From JAVBMJ01 sp031551275 (GTDB lineage Bacteria; Bacteroidota; Bacteroidia; Bacteroidales; Rikenellaceae): 64,000 nucleotides of DNA. The notes under the pieces were generated by a model, which saw only the letters and a program-made list of their open reading frames with translations, was not told the origin of the DNA and did not search any database. The position numbers were made by a program, and so were the translations under genes. The stretch is taken from NCBI GenBank assembly GCA_031551275.1, contig JAVBNX010000009.1:62001-126000 (forward strand), read 5' to 3'. Below, piece after piece: positions 26,643-35,514 of this stretch (the stretch's first letter is position 1; each line of letters begins with the position of its first letter).

Positions 26643-26728
26643 TATATTTGCCTTCGGCCAATATAGGATGCGCCTCGGCAAATTTTTCAAGCAAGCTTGA
26701 AAATTGCGCTCGGCTTTCACTATATTTG
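26643..26728 (+). repeat. Promoter-bearing hairpin repeat unit upstream of mtlD
   Basis: The region begins and ends with the same -7-like octamer TATATTTG (26643-26650 and 26721-26728). Between them is a long hairpin whose core is TTCAAGC-AA-GCTTGAA (26670-26714 including outer pairs), flanked by copies of C(C)TCGGC. The structure looks like a modular intergenic repeat that carries promoter elements, probably one of the repeat families scattered in Bacteroidales genomes; copy number cannot be seen here. Confidence 0.55.
26721..26728 (+). promoter_or_regulatory. -7 element of the mannitol-1-phosphate dehydrogenase promoter
   Basis: TATATTTG, with TTG at 26697-26699 about 21 bp upstream as -33 element; 22 nt before the ATG at 26751. 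Confidence 0.65.
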
Positions 26729-26750
26729 CATCGCAGAAAATATAGCATCA

Positions 26751-27935
26751 ATGAAAAACAAACTGGTACTTTTTGGGGCGGGCAAGATCGGCCGCTCTTT
26801 TATCGGGCAATTGTTCGCCCGCTCGGGCTTTGAAGTCGTCTTCGTCGATATTTTCGCCCCCGTGATCGACGCGCTCAACCAGCGCGGCAGTTACACGGTG
26901 GTCATCAAAAAGCCCGAGGGCGACGAGGTAATCGAGGTGCAGAACGTGCGCGGCGTGTTGGCCTCCGACCGGGGAAAAGTGGCCGCGGAACTCTCCGACT
27001 GCACGCTGGCCGCCGTATCGGTGGGCCAGAAGGGCCTGGTAGGCGTTGCACCCGCCATCGCCGACGGATTGGTGCGCCGTGTGGAGTTGAATGGTTTGCT
27101 GCCGTTGGACATCATCCTGGCCGAAAATATGCGCGACGCCAACATCTTCGTCGAGAGCCTTTTAAAGGAGCACCTGCCCGCAGGCTTCCCGCTCAGGGAG
27201 ATGGTGGGCCTGGTCGAGACGAGCATCGGCAAAATGGTCCCCATCATGCCTCTCGCCGTACAGGAGGCCGACCCCTTGCTGGTCTACGCCGAGGCCTACA
27301 ACACCCTGATCCTCGATAAGAAAGCCTTCAAGAACCCGATCCCCGAAGTGGCCGGCCTGGCCCCCAAGGAGAACGTCAAGGCGTGGGTCGACCGCAAGTC
27401 CTACATCCACAACTTCGGCCACGCCGCCGCCGCATACGCCGGTTATTTGGCCGACCCGTGCGCCGTTTACATGTACCAGGCGCTGGAGTATAAAGAGGTC
27501 TACGCCGCCACCCGCCAGGCGATGCTCCAGAGCGCGGAGGTGCTGATGAAAAAATACCCCGGCGAGTTTACCCCTGAGGCCCTGACCGACCACATCGACG
27601 ACCTGCTCACCCGCTTCCGGAACCAGGCCCTTGGCGATACCGTCTACCGCGTGGGCTGCGATTTGAAGCGCAAGCTCTACCGCACCGACCGCGTCCTGAG
27701 CCCGCTGATCGACGGCCTGGAGCTGGGCCTCCCGGTCGATAAGATCGCACAAGTCTTCGCCGACGGCCTGAAATTCCGTGCGGTGGGCGAGAACGGCCAA
27801 ATGTTCCCCGACGACGCTGATTTCGCCGCCAAACTGCAAGCCAACGGCCTCGACTGGACCTTCGAAAACATATGCGGACTCGATCGGAAGTCCGACGCGA
27901 AGGCAATCGCCTGCCTGAAAAACGCAATAAAATAG
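26751..27935 (+). CDS. mtlD: Mannitol-1-phosphate 5-dehydrogenase / mannitol dehydrogenase family
   Basis: A 394-residue NAD-dependent polyol-phosphate dehydrogenase that interconverts mannitol 1-phosphate and fructose 6-phosphate. The N-terminus holds the nucleotide-binding LFGAGKIGRSFIGQLF; the C-terminal domain has the family segment KxYIHNFGHAAAAYAGY with the catalytic Lys/Asn/His region. The ATG at 26751 is chosen because the longer frame (TTG at 26697) starts inside the promoter hairpin. No mannitol PTS or transporter gene is nearby, so the symbol is by family and the physiological substrate could be another hexitol phosphate. Confidence 0.85.
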   Translation: MKNKLVLFGAGKIGRSFIGQLFARSGFEVVFVDIFAPVIDALNQRGSYTVVIKKPEGDEVIEVQNVRGVLASDRGKVAAELSDCTLAAVSVGQKGLVGVAPAIADGLVRRVELNGLLPLDIILAENMRDANIFVESLLKEHLPAGFPLREMVGLVETSIGKMVPIMPLAVQEADPLLVYAEAYNTLILDKKAFKNPIPEVAGLAPKENVKAWVDRKSYIHNFGHAAAAYAGYLADPCAVYMYQALEYKEVYAATRQAMLQSAEVLMKKYPGEFTPEALTDHIDDLLTRFRNQALGDTVYRVGCDLKRKLYRTDRVLSPLIDGLELGLPVDKIAQVFADGLKFRAVGENGQMFPDDADFAAKLQANGLDWTFENICGLDRKSDAKAIACLKNAIK

Positions 27936-27966
27936 AGAAAGGTAGTCGGATTCCGAAAAATTTTCC

Positions 27967-27974
27967 TACATTTG
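27967..27974 (+). promoter_or_regulatory. -7 element of the tRNA-Ser gene
   Basis: TACATTTG, perfect match to TAnnTTTG, 22 nt upstream of the first base of the tRNA. Confidence 0.6.
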
Positions 27975-27996
27975 CGGCTCGATTACCGAAACAAAA

Positions 27997-28087
27997 GGAG
28001 AGATGCCGGAGCGGTCGATCGGGGCGGTCTCGAAAACCGTTGTACCTCTTGGAGGTACCCAGGGTTCGAATCCCTGTCTCTCCGCCA
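27997..28087 (+). tRNA. tRNA-Ser (anticodon CGA), with encoded CCA
   Basis: A class II tRNA of 88 nt to the discriminator base plus an encoded CCA. The acceptor stem GGAGAGA (27997-28003) pairs with TCTCTCC (28077-28083), discriminator G at 28084. The anticodon stem GCGGT/ACCGT encloses the loop CTCGAAA with anticodon CGA at 28031-28033. A long variable arm (GTACCTC/GAGGTAC) and the T arm with GTTCGAATC are clear. Reads UCG serine codons. A perfect terminator follows. Confidence 0.96.
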
Positions 28088-28094
28088 GAAAGAA

Positions 28095-28131
28095 AATCCC
28101 TTGACAATCAAATGATTGCAAGGGATTTTTT
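28095..28131 (+). terminator. Rho-independent terminator of tRNA-Ser
   Basis: Stem AAATCCCTTG/CAAGGGATTT continues, after a bulged A, into CAATCA/TGATTG, and is followed by a T6 run; directly downstream of the tRNA. Confidence 0.88.
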
Positions 28132-28656
28132 CTTGCCTGAAATCTTCTGAACCTTAATTTCTTAAGGTTTTGAGTCTATTGACTTTCAGAGTGTTGAAAT
28201 TTCATGGGGGGATCAAAATATTGATTTTCTAGGCAGTTCGTGTGCAAATTCGCTAACATAAATTTTTTTGGAAAGTATTGGAGGTATAGCCGTAACTGCT
28301 TATATGTCATTATTTTGCTTTATTATGCGTGGCAAGGTGCAAGTCCCGGATTTTCATATAAAATTTTCAGGTATAACTGAATATTTTTATATGTGCATAG
28401 ATATTTTCAGTTAAGAAAGAAAAACTAAGGAGTGAACTCGCCCAAATTGTAAGTAGAGAGTGGAAGTTATTATTACCCGGCGCAGACCATGCGGCCCTGC
28501 TCCAAGTAGGATCAATTTTTTGGTTCTGTATTGAGAATGAAGTATTGACCTATTTTCACTCTTATATATCCGATCTGCCTGAACCGGATAAAATTCAGTT
28601 CGATTTTGAAGGGGTGTCCCGTCCTGGCACCTGGAAAGCCATATTACACCGCCGGG
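28132..28656. other. AT-rich intergenic region with decayed sequence
   Basis: No intact gene is recognised in these 525 bp, which are much more AT-rich than the surrounding chromosome. It contains an 18-bp sequence (28243-28260) repeated with one mismatch at 40835-40852, and, in the distal half, an open frame without a start codon that reads like a protein fragment (listed separately). Position directly behind a tRNA gene fits an old integration site. Confidence 0.5.
28401..28655 (+). pseudogene. Possible protein-coding remnant, unrecognised
   Basis: From the TAG at 28398 the frame is open without any ATG until 28545, yet reads as plausible protein (segments KLLLPGADHAALLQVGSIFWF, VLTYFHSYISDLPEPDKIQF, SRPGTWKAILHRR). 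It then runs antisense into the 3' end of the CcsBA gene, where it no longer makes sense, so the natural C-terminus is probably lost. No family recognised. It may be a remnant of a gene displaced by rearrangement, or chance. Confidence 0.3.
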
Positions 28657-30966
28657 TTAGTTTGCAGACAATCGCAGTAATACCGACTTCATCCCCGTCG
28701 CCACAACCAGGAGCAAAGGCAATAAAGCCAACCATGCGGCGGCGGGAACAGAGACCCCGCCCCCATAGCTATGCATACCCCCCAGCAGGTAATTGACTCC
28801 GAAATAGGTCATCAGCACTGCATAGACGGCCACCGCATTGTAGCTGTGAAAGAACAGCGGGCCGCGGAACCAACGCAGGCTTCCCGCATGCAAAGGCAGG
28901 GCGTAGACCATCATCGTGATGAGCGCCCACACCTCCTTGGGGTCCCAGCCCCAGTAGCGGCCCCACGACACGTTGGCCCACACTGCGCCGACGAATATCC
29001 CTGCCGCAAGCAGGAACACGGCCGGATACAGGAACAACCGGCTGACCAGTTGCAGGTTCTCCACCTGCACGCCGGCCTTTTCCTTCGCCGCAGGCCGGGC
29101 AAAGAGCCACAGACCCAGGGCGGCCAGCCCGTTGAGCGTAACAAAACCGAACAGCGCGTAGGAGACCATGATCAGCGACACATGGATGCTTAGCCACGGC
29201 GAGGCCAGCACCGGCATCAACGAGGTAATCTGCGGGTTCATGGTCCCCAGGGCCGAGACCAGCAACGCGAAACCCGAAAGGATAAAGCCCGAAGCGGTAA
29301 TCAAAAAGAACCGCCGCCGGAAAACGACCGTTATCAACAATACGCACCAGGCGATCAGCATCATCGTCTCGTAGCCATTGCTCAGGGGGACGTGCCCGGC
29401 AATATAACCCCTCAGGACCAAAGCCACCGTCACGAAGGCCAGCGAGTGGATCAACTGGATCAGGAAAAGCGCCTGCAACCAGCGGTTGCGCCTGCCGGTG
29501 GCCATGCTCCAGCAAAAATAGAAGAACGCCAGCAAACCGAAGGTAAGGTTGAGACGGTAGAGCATCGTGGCGAAATCCATGCGGTTGTACCACAATTCGG
29601 CTTTGAGCTTGGCCGGCGAAAGCAACTCCACCCCGCCCTGCCGCTGCTGGAACGCAGCTATTTTGCCGATCAACTCCCCGACCTCCGAGTCCTGTCCGGA
29701 CACGAGCGCCTGGTACATAAGCGGGAATATCCCCCTGACAAAGAGCGAATCGTCCCGCGCCGCGCCCTGTATGGGATCGGCGGGCGAATACCACCGCAGG
29801 CCGTCCCCGCCCCGGACGGGCAATAACGGCAAATACTCCCCGGCCTGCAACATGGCGATCAGTTGCACCTTTTCATCCGTTTCGGCGACAGCTTTTTGCA
29901 GTTTGCCCGCCCCGGGGCCTGCATGTGAGGCGAGTTTGTAGTTGCGCTGCGCATCGAAGAAGGCGGTAAAGGGAGCCATCTCCCCGTTGCCGAGCAGTTG
30001 CCGCACCTCAGCGCTCTTGATGCGCACCATAGGCTCGTGCTGCCACTGCTCCGGATAAAATATCCACCCCGCCAACACCTGCTCGGCCGAAAAATCGCCA
30101 TAACGGGGCTTGCCGCAAAGTTTGAGCGTGAAGTCGCGCGCGAAGGTCTGCACCGGGGCGATCCGTCCGTTGTAGAGCATTTGCAGCCGTCCGAACGCCT
30201 CCGCCTGCTCACGAGCAAGGGTGGCCGGTGCGGCCTGCGCCGTTCCCGCCACGAACAGCAAAGCCGCCGCCACACCTATCTTTTTGAACCGCGGGTCGGA
30301 GAGCAAACGCCGGAATCCTCCGCGCCGTGAGAGAAGCGTCCAGATCATCGAAACGCCCAGCAACACATACCCTGCATAGGTAACCGGAATGCCCCAGGGG
30401 TCGCGGTTGACCGAAAGGATGCTCCCGTGTCCGTCGGCGTCGAACGAAGATTGGTAAAAGCGGTAGCCGTGCCAGCGCAGGATGTTGTTCATCGAGATCA
30501 CGTGCGACTGCACGCGTTCGCCCTCACCCACCGTTACCCTGCTCACATAGTCGGCCGGGGCCCGGGTGCCTTTGTAATATTCGACCTCAAAGCTGTCCAG
30601 GGTGATTTTGAAAGGCAACGACCGCGTGCCGCCCTCTTCGGACTCAAAAGCCATAGCCGGAACGCCCTCGCGCAAATGCACAATCCCTTTTTCAGCCGTC
30701 AGGAAGGTCAGCAACGCCCCCGCCAGGATTACCCCGAACGAGGCGTGCAGCAAAAACACCGGCTTGCGGCGATGCAGCGAACGACCCGCGACGACCGCCA
30801 TCGCCGCGCAGAACATCGCTCCCCACAATGCGGCGAACCACCACGAATGATAGATATGTTGCGCAACAAAGTCGCTGCCGTGCGCCCGCTCGACGAAAGT
30901 GGCGACCCCGAGGCAGGCGATCATCAGGCCAAAGAGAAAGAAAGCGGAAAACGTCAGCAACCTCAT
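28657..30966 (-). CDS. Cytochrome c synthase CcsBA-type (ResB-like + CcsA fusion)
   Basis: A 769-residue multi-span membrane protein of the system II cytochrome c biogenesis type, which carries haem outward and ligates it to CXXCH motifs. The N-terminal ResB-like part (about 1-235) has hydrophobic spans near 5-25, 40-60, 75-92 and 205-225 flanking a periplasmic domain; a second periplasmic stretch (about 250-490) precedes the CcsA part with several spans and the haem-handling WWD-like motif WGRYWGWDPKEVWAL. It is the last gene of the operon that encodes two CXXCH lipoproteins, 3 bp behind the Rid-fold gene, so it most likely matures those products. Confidence 0.9.
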   Translation of the reverse strand: MRLLTFSAFFLFGLMIACLGVATFVERAHGSDFVAQHIYHSWWFAALWGAMFCAAMAVVAGRSLHRRKPVFLLHASFGVILAGALLTFLTAEKGIVHLREGVPAMAFESEEGGTRSLPFKITLDSFEVEYYKGTRAPADYVSRVTVGEGERVQSHVISMNNILRWHGYRFYQSSFDADGHGSILSVNRDPWGIPVTYAGYVLLGVSMIWTLLSRRGGFRRLLSDPRFKKIGVAAALLFVAGTAQAAPATLAREQAEAFGRLQMLYNGRIAPVQTFARDFTLKLCGKPRYGDFSAEQVLAGWIFYPEQWQHEPMVRIKSAEVRQLLGNGEMAPFTAFFDAQRNYKLASHAGPGAGKLQKAVAETDEKVQLIAMLQAGEYLPLLPVRGGDGLRWYSPADPIQGAARDDSLFVRGIFPLMYQALVSGQDSEVGELIGKIAAFQQRQGGVELLSPAKLKAELWYNRMDFATMLYRLNLTFGLLAFFYFCWSMATGRRNRWLQALFLIQLIHSLAFVTVALVLRGYIAGHVPLSNGYETMMLIAWCVLLITVVFRRRFFLITASGFILSGFALLVSALGTMNPQITSLMPVLASPWLSIHVSLIMVSYALFGFVTLNGLAALGLWLFARPAAKEKAGVQVENLQLVSRLFLYPAVFLLAAGIFVGAVWANVSWGRYWGWDPKEVWALITMMVYALPLHAGSLRWFRGPLFFHSYNAVAVYAVLMTYFGVNYLLGGMHSYGGGVSVPAAAWLALLPLLLVVATGMKSVLLRLSAN

Positions 30967-30969
30967 GGG

Positions 30970-32118
30970 TCAGAGCGGTTTGAAAGCAGGGTTGACCTCC
31001 TGTTTGACGGCGATGCACTCGGTCTCGATCAGCCAGCCGGGACGGCACACCGGGGCGAGGAGGATCACTCCGGGGATATGCCCGAAACGCTCCCTGACGA
31101 TCGCCTCCACCCGCCGGTAGTCGGCCGCGTCGCGCAGGTAGACGATCATCTGGGCAACGTCCTCCATCGTGGCCCCCGCCTCTGCCAGCAGCGCTTCGAT
31201 ATTCTCGAACATCCTGCGGGTTTGCGCCACGATATCGCCCGGTGCGACGATCTCCCCCCGGTTGTCGATGCTCGCCGTACCGGAAATAAAAATATGTCCG
31301 CGGTCGCCGTACGCCACCTTCACGCCGCGCTCAAAGGTCACGCCGTATTCGTGCGTAGGATTCAAATGCGTGGGGGCGAGCAGGAATTGCTGCTGCCCCG
31401 GCTGCAGTCCCCTGACCGAATACGCGTCCATCAGTACGCTCACGCCCGGATCTGCCGAACGCCCCTCGATGCCGGTGCTGGTAATATAGTGGGTCTTTTC
31501 TGTAAGGCCGTGTGCTCGGAAAAGCTCCTTGCGCGCCTCGACCACACCTTTGTAATTCACATCGACGTCCCGGACGAAAAACCAGGTGCGGATGCAATTC
31601 TCCGCAAGCGTGCAGCCCTCCGCCGCCAGCCTGTCGGCATAGTTTGCCAGCAGCGCATCGGTCTGCGTATAGGAATCGCCCGCGGAGATATTTCGCGAGG
31701 CCGTCCACAGATGACGCAAACCGTTATGCTCCACCAATACCCCATCTTCCGCGGCGGTGACTTCCACCCCGGAGCATAAGTAGACCCACAGCGCGATCTT
31801 GCTGCCGTCCATGGGGGGTTGCTGCACGATCGAGGTGGCGCACGGCGGGTAGCTCCTCTCCCCGGCCAGCAGCAAGTCCGCCTGGTTGGCGGCGTCGCTC
31901 AAAAAATAACGCCGGAAAACGGGGCTTACCTCATGGCCCAGGTTCGAGAGCAGGTAAAAATAGGCCGAGCGCATATTTTGCAACTGCACGTCGAAGGACT
32001 CCTCCGCATCGACGATATGCAAAACCGCATGGTACTCCCGGATGCCGTCTTCGGTTTCGAAGCAACTTATTTCGATACGGATATTGCTGAAAACAAGTAT
32101 TCTGTTCGAGAAACTCAT
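30970..32118 (-). CDS. Rid (YjgF/YER057c/UK114)-fold protein, two-domain
   Basis: A 382-residue protein whose C-terminal half (about 245-375) is a recognisable Rid-family domain (GHIFISGTASID, GDIVAQTRRMFENIEALLAEAG, VYLRDAADYRRVEAIVRERFG, PGVILLAPVCRPGWLIETECIAV). Rid proteins deaminate reactive enamines; longer two-domain relatives include chorismatases. The N-terminal half is a divergent domain of unclear origin. No signal peptide, so the product is cytosolic although its operon neighbours are envelope proteins. Its task in this operon is unknown. Confidence 0.72.
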   Translation of the reverse strand: MSFSNRILVFSNIRIEISCFETEDGIREYHAVLHIVDAEESFDVQLQNMRSAYFYLLSNLGHEVSPVFRRYFLSDAANQADLLLAGERSYPPCATSIVQQPPMDGSKIALWVYLCSGVEVTAAEDGVLVEHNGLRHLWTASRNISAGDSYTQTDALLANYADRLAAEGCTLAENCIRTWFFVRDVDVNYKGVVEARKELFRAHGLTEKTHYITSTGIEGRSADPGVSVLMDAYSVRGLQPGQQQFLLAPTHLNPTHEYGVTFERGVKVAYGDRGHIFISGTASIDNRGEIVAPGDIVAQTRRMFENIEALLAEAGATMEDVAQMIVYLRDAADYRRVEAIVRERFGHIPGVILLAPVCRPGWLIETECIAVKQEVNPAFKPL

Positions 32119-32124
32119 AACTCT

Positions 32125-32829
32125 CTATTCTTCGCACCCGCCCGTGATCCACGAGCGGAGCAGGTTCACATCGTCTTCCCTGACGATTTCGGTATGGTCG
32201 GTCGAAAGCGCGCCGGGCTCGGTCAGGGCTTTGACGATAAAACTGTTCAGGGTACTGCCGGGCATGGCCAGCTTCATCGTTGGATTCTTCTTCGAATCCA
32301 CATCCACCAGGGCGGCATAACTGTACCCTTCGGTAAGGTTGAGCCCCCGTGCCATGACGTCGGCTCCGCCGTGGCAGGCGACGCATTTGATCGAGAAGAG
32401 CTGGCGCTGCACCCTGGCATAGCCGTTCAGGGCGACGGTCTGTCCGGGCAGGGTCAGGGTCTGCTCGCCCATTCCCGCAATTGGATAGGTATAAAAGTGA
32501 CAGATCAGTTTCTTGCTTTTATCCAGCAACGCGAGCGAAACGATCTGCGCCCCGTCAGGCACATTGGGCAACGTTACCGCAGCAATCTCCCCGGAAGGTT
32601 TCGGCACGGCGCTGAATGCCAGAGGGTATTGCCCGTCAGATTCGAAAGCGGCGAACACCAGCTGGTAGTACTCACTCTCAGGATAAGCATCCAGTCCTTC
32701 CAGGGTGAACGAGGCTTCGATCCTGCGGTTCGACTCCCGGGGAGGCGCGGGGTAGATATCGCCGCTGTCGCACGAGGATAAAGCTGTGATGGCGCACAAT
32801 ATGGCAAAAAGGTGTTTCATGCCGGTCAT
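32125..32829 (-). CDS. Mono-haem c-type cytochrome lipoprotein
   Basis: A 234-residue lipoprotein: signal with lipobox ending ALSSC (Cys20) and a middle domain of beta type (about 35-140). Near the C-terminus one CXXCH haem motif (CVACH, 149-153) is followed by AMPG, a methionine that could be the second haem ligand. It resembles a small cytochrome c domain appended to a carrier domain. The start could be Met1 (32829, immediately after the upstream stop) or Met4. It sits between the second porin and the Rid-fold gene; it probably passes electrons to or from the di-haem protein of the same operon. Confidence 0.8.
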   Translation of the reverse strand: MTGMKHLFAILCAITALSSCDSGDIYPAPPRESNRRIEASFTLEGLDAYPESEYYQLVFAAFESDGQYPLAFSAVPKPSGEIAAVTLPNVPDGAQIVSLALLDKSKKLICHFYTYPIAGMGEQTLTLPGQTVALNGYARVQRQLFSIKCVACHGGADVMARGLNLTEGYSYAALVDVDSKKNPTMKLAMPGSTLNSFIVKALTEPGALSTDHTEIVREDDVNLLRSWITGGCEE

Positions 32830-34062
32830 TTAAAATGAAAACTGCATCATTACCGTAACCGCATGCTGCGCCAGCCCCAGGTCATCCCTGTCGCGCGCCT
32901 CCTGGTCGCCGTGGCCCCATCGGCCGGTATATTGGTACATGGCCTGCAACTTGAGGTTCGAGCGCAATGCGTACCAGTTCAGCCCCACAGCCGGCATATT
33001 GATCGAGCCTTTTTCGCTGGTCGAGTTGCGGTCCATAAAGTCGTAGCGCAGGGCGGGCTGCAACTTCCGCGTCACAAAATACCCGGCTTGCGCGTAACCG
33101 CCCAGAAAATCATACGGTTCGCGCACGTTGCGCTGGCGGGCGGTAAATTTCATCCGCATCCAGTAGCCCTCGGCATTGAAATACCAACGGTTTAAAAGCC
33201 ATGCGAACTCCACGCCCGCGCGCAGGTCGTTGCTGCTCTCGTAATTGGCCTCGACGTTGTACGAACCCGAAAGCGCAAACAGCAACTTGTTGTTGTTCAG
33301 ATCGTCCGGATCGCCCTGGTGGGCCGGCATCACACCCTTGGGCATGTAGGCCATGCGGGCGGCGTAGAGCAGCGAAGGAAGGTTCTTATACTCGTCGCTC
33401 ATCGTCTTTTTGGCCGTGTTCACGTCGATGCCCGTACCGTTGAACACCCCCAGGCGGTACTCCCATTTGCCGCCCAGCAAACCGTGGAGTTGGGCCCCCA
33501 GGTCGAAACCGGTGGCGAAGGTGGGATTGACGGCATTGATCGACTCGTTGATGTTGACCGCCGTGGTAAGCGAACCGGGCAGCACCGGGACAAGCGTCTC
33601 GCCCAGGTTGACCAGGTACGCCTGCGCGAAGGGAGTCTTGAATTTTCCCACCCTGACCCGCAACTGCTCCCTCACATTGACGTCGAACCACGCCTGCTGC
33701 AACAACGCCCCGCCGCTCTTGGCCGCGTTGATCGCCAGGTTGAACGAGACGATATTGAACGCCTTGCCCGAAAATCCGAGGATGGCGTTGCCCACTTCGA
33801 AACCGCTGTTGGCCACACGGTCCTGGTCGGCCAGGTCGATCCCCTCATCGTCGTAATAGTTGAATTTCAAAGAGGTTTGCACCAACGAATAGGGTTTGAA
33901 AAGGAAGTCGCCCGCCTGTGAGGAGAACGAAACGCCCTTTTTGCCGCTCAAATCGACGACTCCGCTCGACACGTATTTGTCATCCACTTTCGGGGCGGTC
34001 TGTGCGGCCGCGGTGGCTGCGATCAGGGTAAGTACGGGTAGTATCTTGAAAATCAGTTTCAT
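32830..34062 (-). CDS. Porin-like outer-membrane beta-barrel protein (phosphate-selective porin O/P type), downstream copy
   Basis: A 410-residue protein with a signal peptide (MKLIFKILPVLTLIAATAAAQ) followed by a barrel with strand patterns of the OprO/OprP-like family: VRVGKFKTPFAQAYL (about 138-152), AYMPKG and a terminal strand ending in Phe (VTVMMQFSF), the usual C-terminal signal for barrel assembly. It begins 9 bp after the di-haem lipoprotein gene. A similar but clearly different porin heads the same operon. Substrate unknown; context suggests uptake related to iron or an oxidisable substrate. Confidence 0.85.
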   Translation of the reverse strand: MKLIFKILPVLTLIAATAAAQTAPKVDDKYVSSGVVDLSGKKGVSFSSQAGDFLFKPYSLVQTSLKFNYYDDEGIDLADQDRVANSGFEVGNAILGFSGKAFNIVSFNLAINAAKSGGALLQQAWFDVNVREQLRVRVGKFKTPFAQAYLVNLGETLVPVLPGSLTTAVNINESINAVNPTFATGFDLGAQLHGLLGGKWEYRLGVFNGTGIDVNTAKKTMSDEYKNLPSLLYAARMAYMPKGVMPAHQGDPDDLNNNKLLFALSGSYNVEANYESSNDLRAGVEFAWLLNRWYFNAEGYWMRMKFTARQRNVREPYDFLGGYAQAGYFVTRKLQPALRYDFMDRNSTSEKGSINMPAVGLNWYALRSNLKLQAMYQYTGRWGHGDQEARDRDDLGLAQHAVTVMMQFSF

Positions 34063-34071
34063 ATTTCGAGG

Positions 34072-35505
34072 TTATAAGGATTGAAGAAAAGTCAACAGAT
34101 CGTCGCGTTCAGATTTGGGCATGCGGCGGAAAAGTTCACGCGAGACCGCCCCCTCGCCGCCGTGCCACATGATGGCCTCTACCAGGTTGCGCGCCCGGCC
34201 GTCGTGCAGGAAATAAGTGTGGCCGTTGACCCTCTCCTGCAACCCGATGCCCCACAATGGGGTGGTGCGCCACTCGTCGCCGTCGGCGAGGCCCGCTTTG
34301 AGCCCGTCGGCCAGTTCGAGGCCCATATCGTGGAGCAGGAAGTCCGAATAGGGATGGATCACCTGGCTCTGCAACCACGGCAACCGTGTGCCGTTCAGAA
34401 GCACGGTCGCCTCGGGCCGCGTGTGCAGCGTGGGCGTGTGGCAGAGTTGGCACTTGGCCTTGTAGAACGCCTTTTCGCCGCGCAACACCGCCTCGTCCGT
34501 CACGTTACGGCGGGCGGGAACGCCCAGCGCGTGCATATACAGGTCGACGTTCTCCATCTCCCGCGTGGTAATCTGGATACCGTAGTGGGTATAGCCCATC
34601 ATCTGAGTCTGCCCGTGCGAGATCTCCTCCGGGAAACGGTCGTTGGTAACCCCCATATCGGACGAAAAACCCAGCTCCACCGTCAAATCTGCGTGCTGTG
34701 CCTTGTTGCCCGATACGCCGATGTAGGTCTTGCCCCGCTCGGTGATGTAGTTCAGGCGGCCGCTGATGCCGTACTCCGGGTAGTTGCTTTGGGCCGCCAG
34801 GCGCAGCAGCTCGTCCGTATCCAACGACATGATCTGCCCCATGCCCACATGGCGCAGCGGGATGCGCACGCTTACCAGCAGGTCGCTCGCCGGGATCTCC
34901 TCCGCATACCACTCCGAGATGCTGTAATGAGGCGTCATCAAACGGTACACCTCCCCGTCCGGAAAGTCGTACTGCTGCTCGGTGTAAGTGACGCCCAGCT
35001 TGCCCTCCGCCTGCGAACCGTAGATGGCCTGGTCGTGTAGCACCCGGCCGTAATTTTTGTAGTACGAACCGTTCTTGCGGGCTATGTAGACCAGGTGGGA
35101 TGAAAACCCGTAGGGTCCCGTGCCGCCGTCCGTCCACAACGTGGGCCGTGTGCGCCCGGCGTTGCGGTGGCAACTGCCGCATGAAAAACCGGCATACACA
35201 GGCCCCAGTCCCCCGCCCTTTCCGTCGCCGGTAACCCTGGGGTTGTGGTAGGCCATATCGCCCAGGTTGAAGCGGGTGTTGAGCGACCCGGTTACCCAGG
35301 ACGCGGGGTTGTCGTAGGCTTTGCTGGTGGTAACAAAGACGGTGGAGGTGCCCGCCGAGAGTTCGGCGTCCCGGGCCGTCTTTCCGTTGGGTTTGACGAT
35401 CGGATCGTGCTCGATCTTGCCGCAACCGGCCAGACACACCAAAGTGCAAAGCCCCGCCAGGAGCCCTGCACTTCCGGTGCAAAGGTTATTATGCATTAAG
35501 GACAT
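34072..35505 (-). CDS. Di-haem oxidoreductase lipoprotein (DUF1111 / thiol-oxidoreductase-like)
   Basis: A 477-residue lipoprotein (lipobox LAGC, Cys28) of the DUF1111 family, related to di-haem cytochrome c peroxidases. Two CXXCH haem sites are visible: CGSCH (109-113) and CQLCH (352-356). The sequence keeps the family features around the second haem (GEKAFYKAKCQLCHTP) and the C-terminal THFLHDGRA-type segment. In Proteobacteria DUF1111 proteins are encoded beside imelysin-family proteins in iron-related operons; the same pairing occurs here with the imelysin gene 9 bp upstream. Requires covalent haem attachment, which the operon's CcsBA could provide. Confidence 0.88.
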   Translation of the reverse strand: MSLMHNNLCTGSAGLLAGLCTLVCLAGCGKIEHDPIVKPNGKTARDAELSAGTSTVFVTTSKAYDNPASWVTGSLNTRFNLGDMAYHNPRVTGDGKGGGLGPVYAGFSCGSCHRNAGRTRPTLWTDGGTGPYGFSSHLVYIARKNGSYYKNYGRVLHDQAIYGSQAEGKLGVTYTEQQYDFPDGEVYRLMTPHYSISEWYAEEIPASDLLVSVRIPLRHVGMGQIMSLDTDELLRLAAQSNYPEYGISGRLNYITERGKTYIGVSGNKAQHADLTVELGFSSDMGVTNDRFPEEISHGQTQMMGYTHYGIQITTREMENVDLYMHALGVPARRNVTDEAVLRGEKAFYKAKCQLCHTPTLHTRPEATVLLNGTRLPWLQSQVIHPYSDFLLHDMGLELADGLKAGLADGDEWRTTPLWGIGLQERVNGHTYFLHDGRARNLVEAIMWHGGEGAVSRELFRRMPKSERDDLLTFLQSL

Positions 35506-35514
35506 ACCATTGTT

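Noticed and set aside
26697..26750. Earlier TTG start for the mannitol-1-phosphate dehydrogenase
   Set aside because: It lies within the promoter hairpin and would add residues not typical of the family; the ATG at 26751 gives the standard N-terminus.
28132..28400. Possible small gene on the minus strand (ATG near 28306)
   Set aside because: A frame of about 40 codons without family resemblance in AT-rich decayed sequence; the shared 18-mer explains its similarity to the 40.8-kb region.
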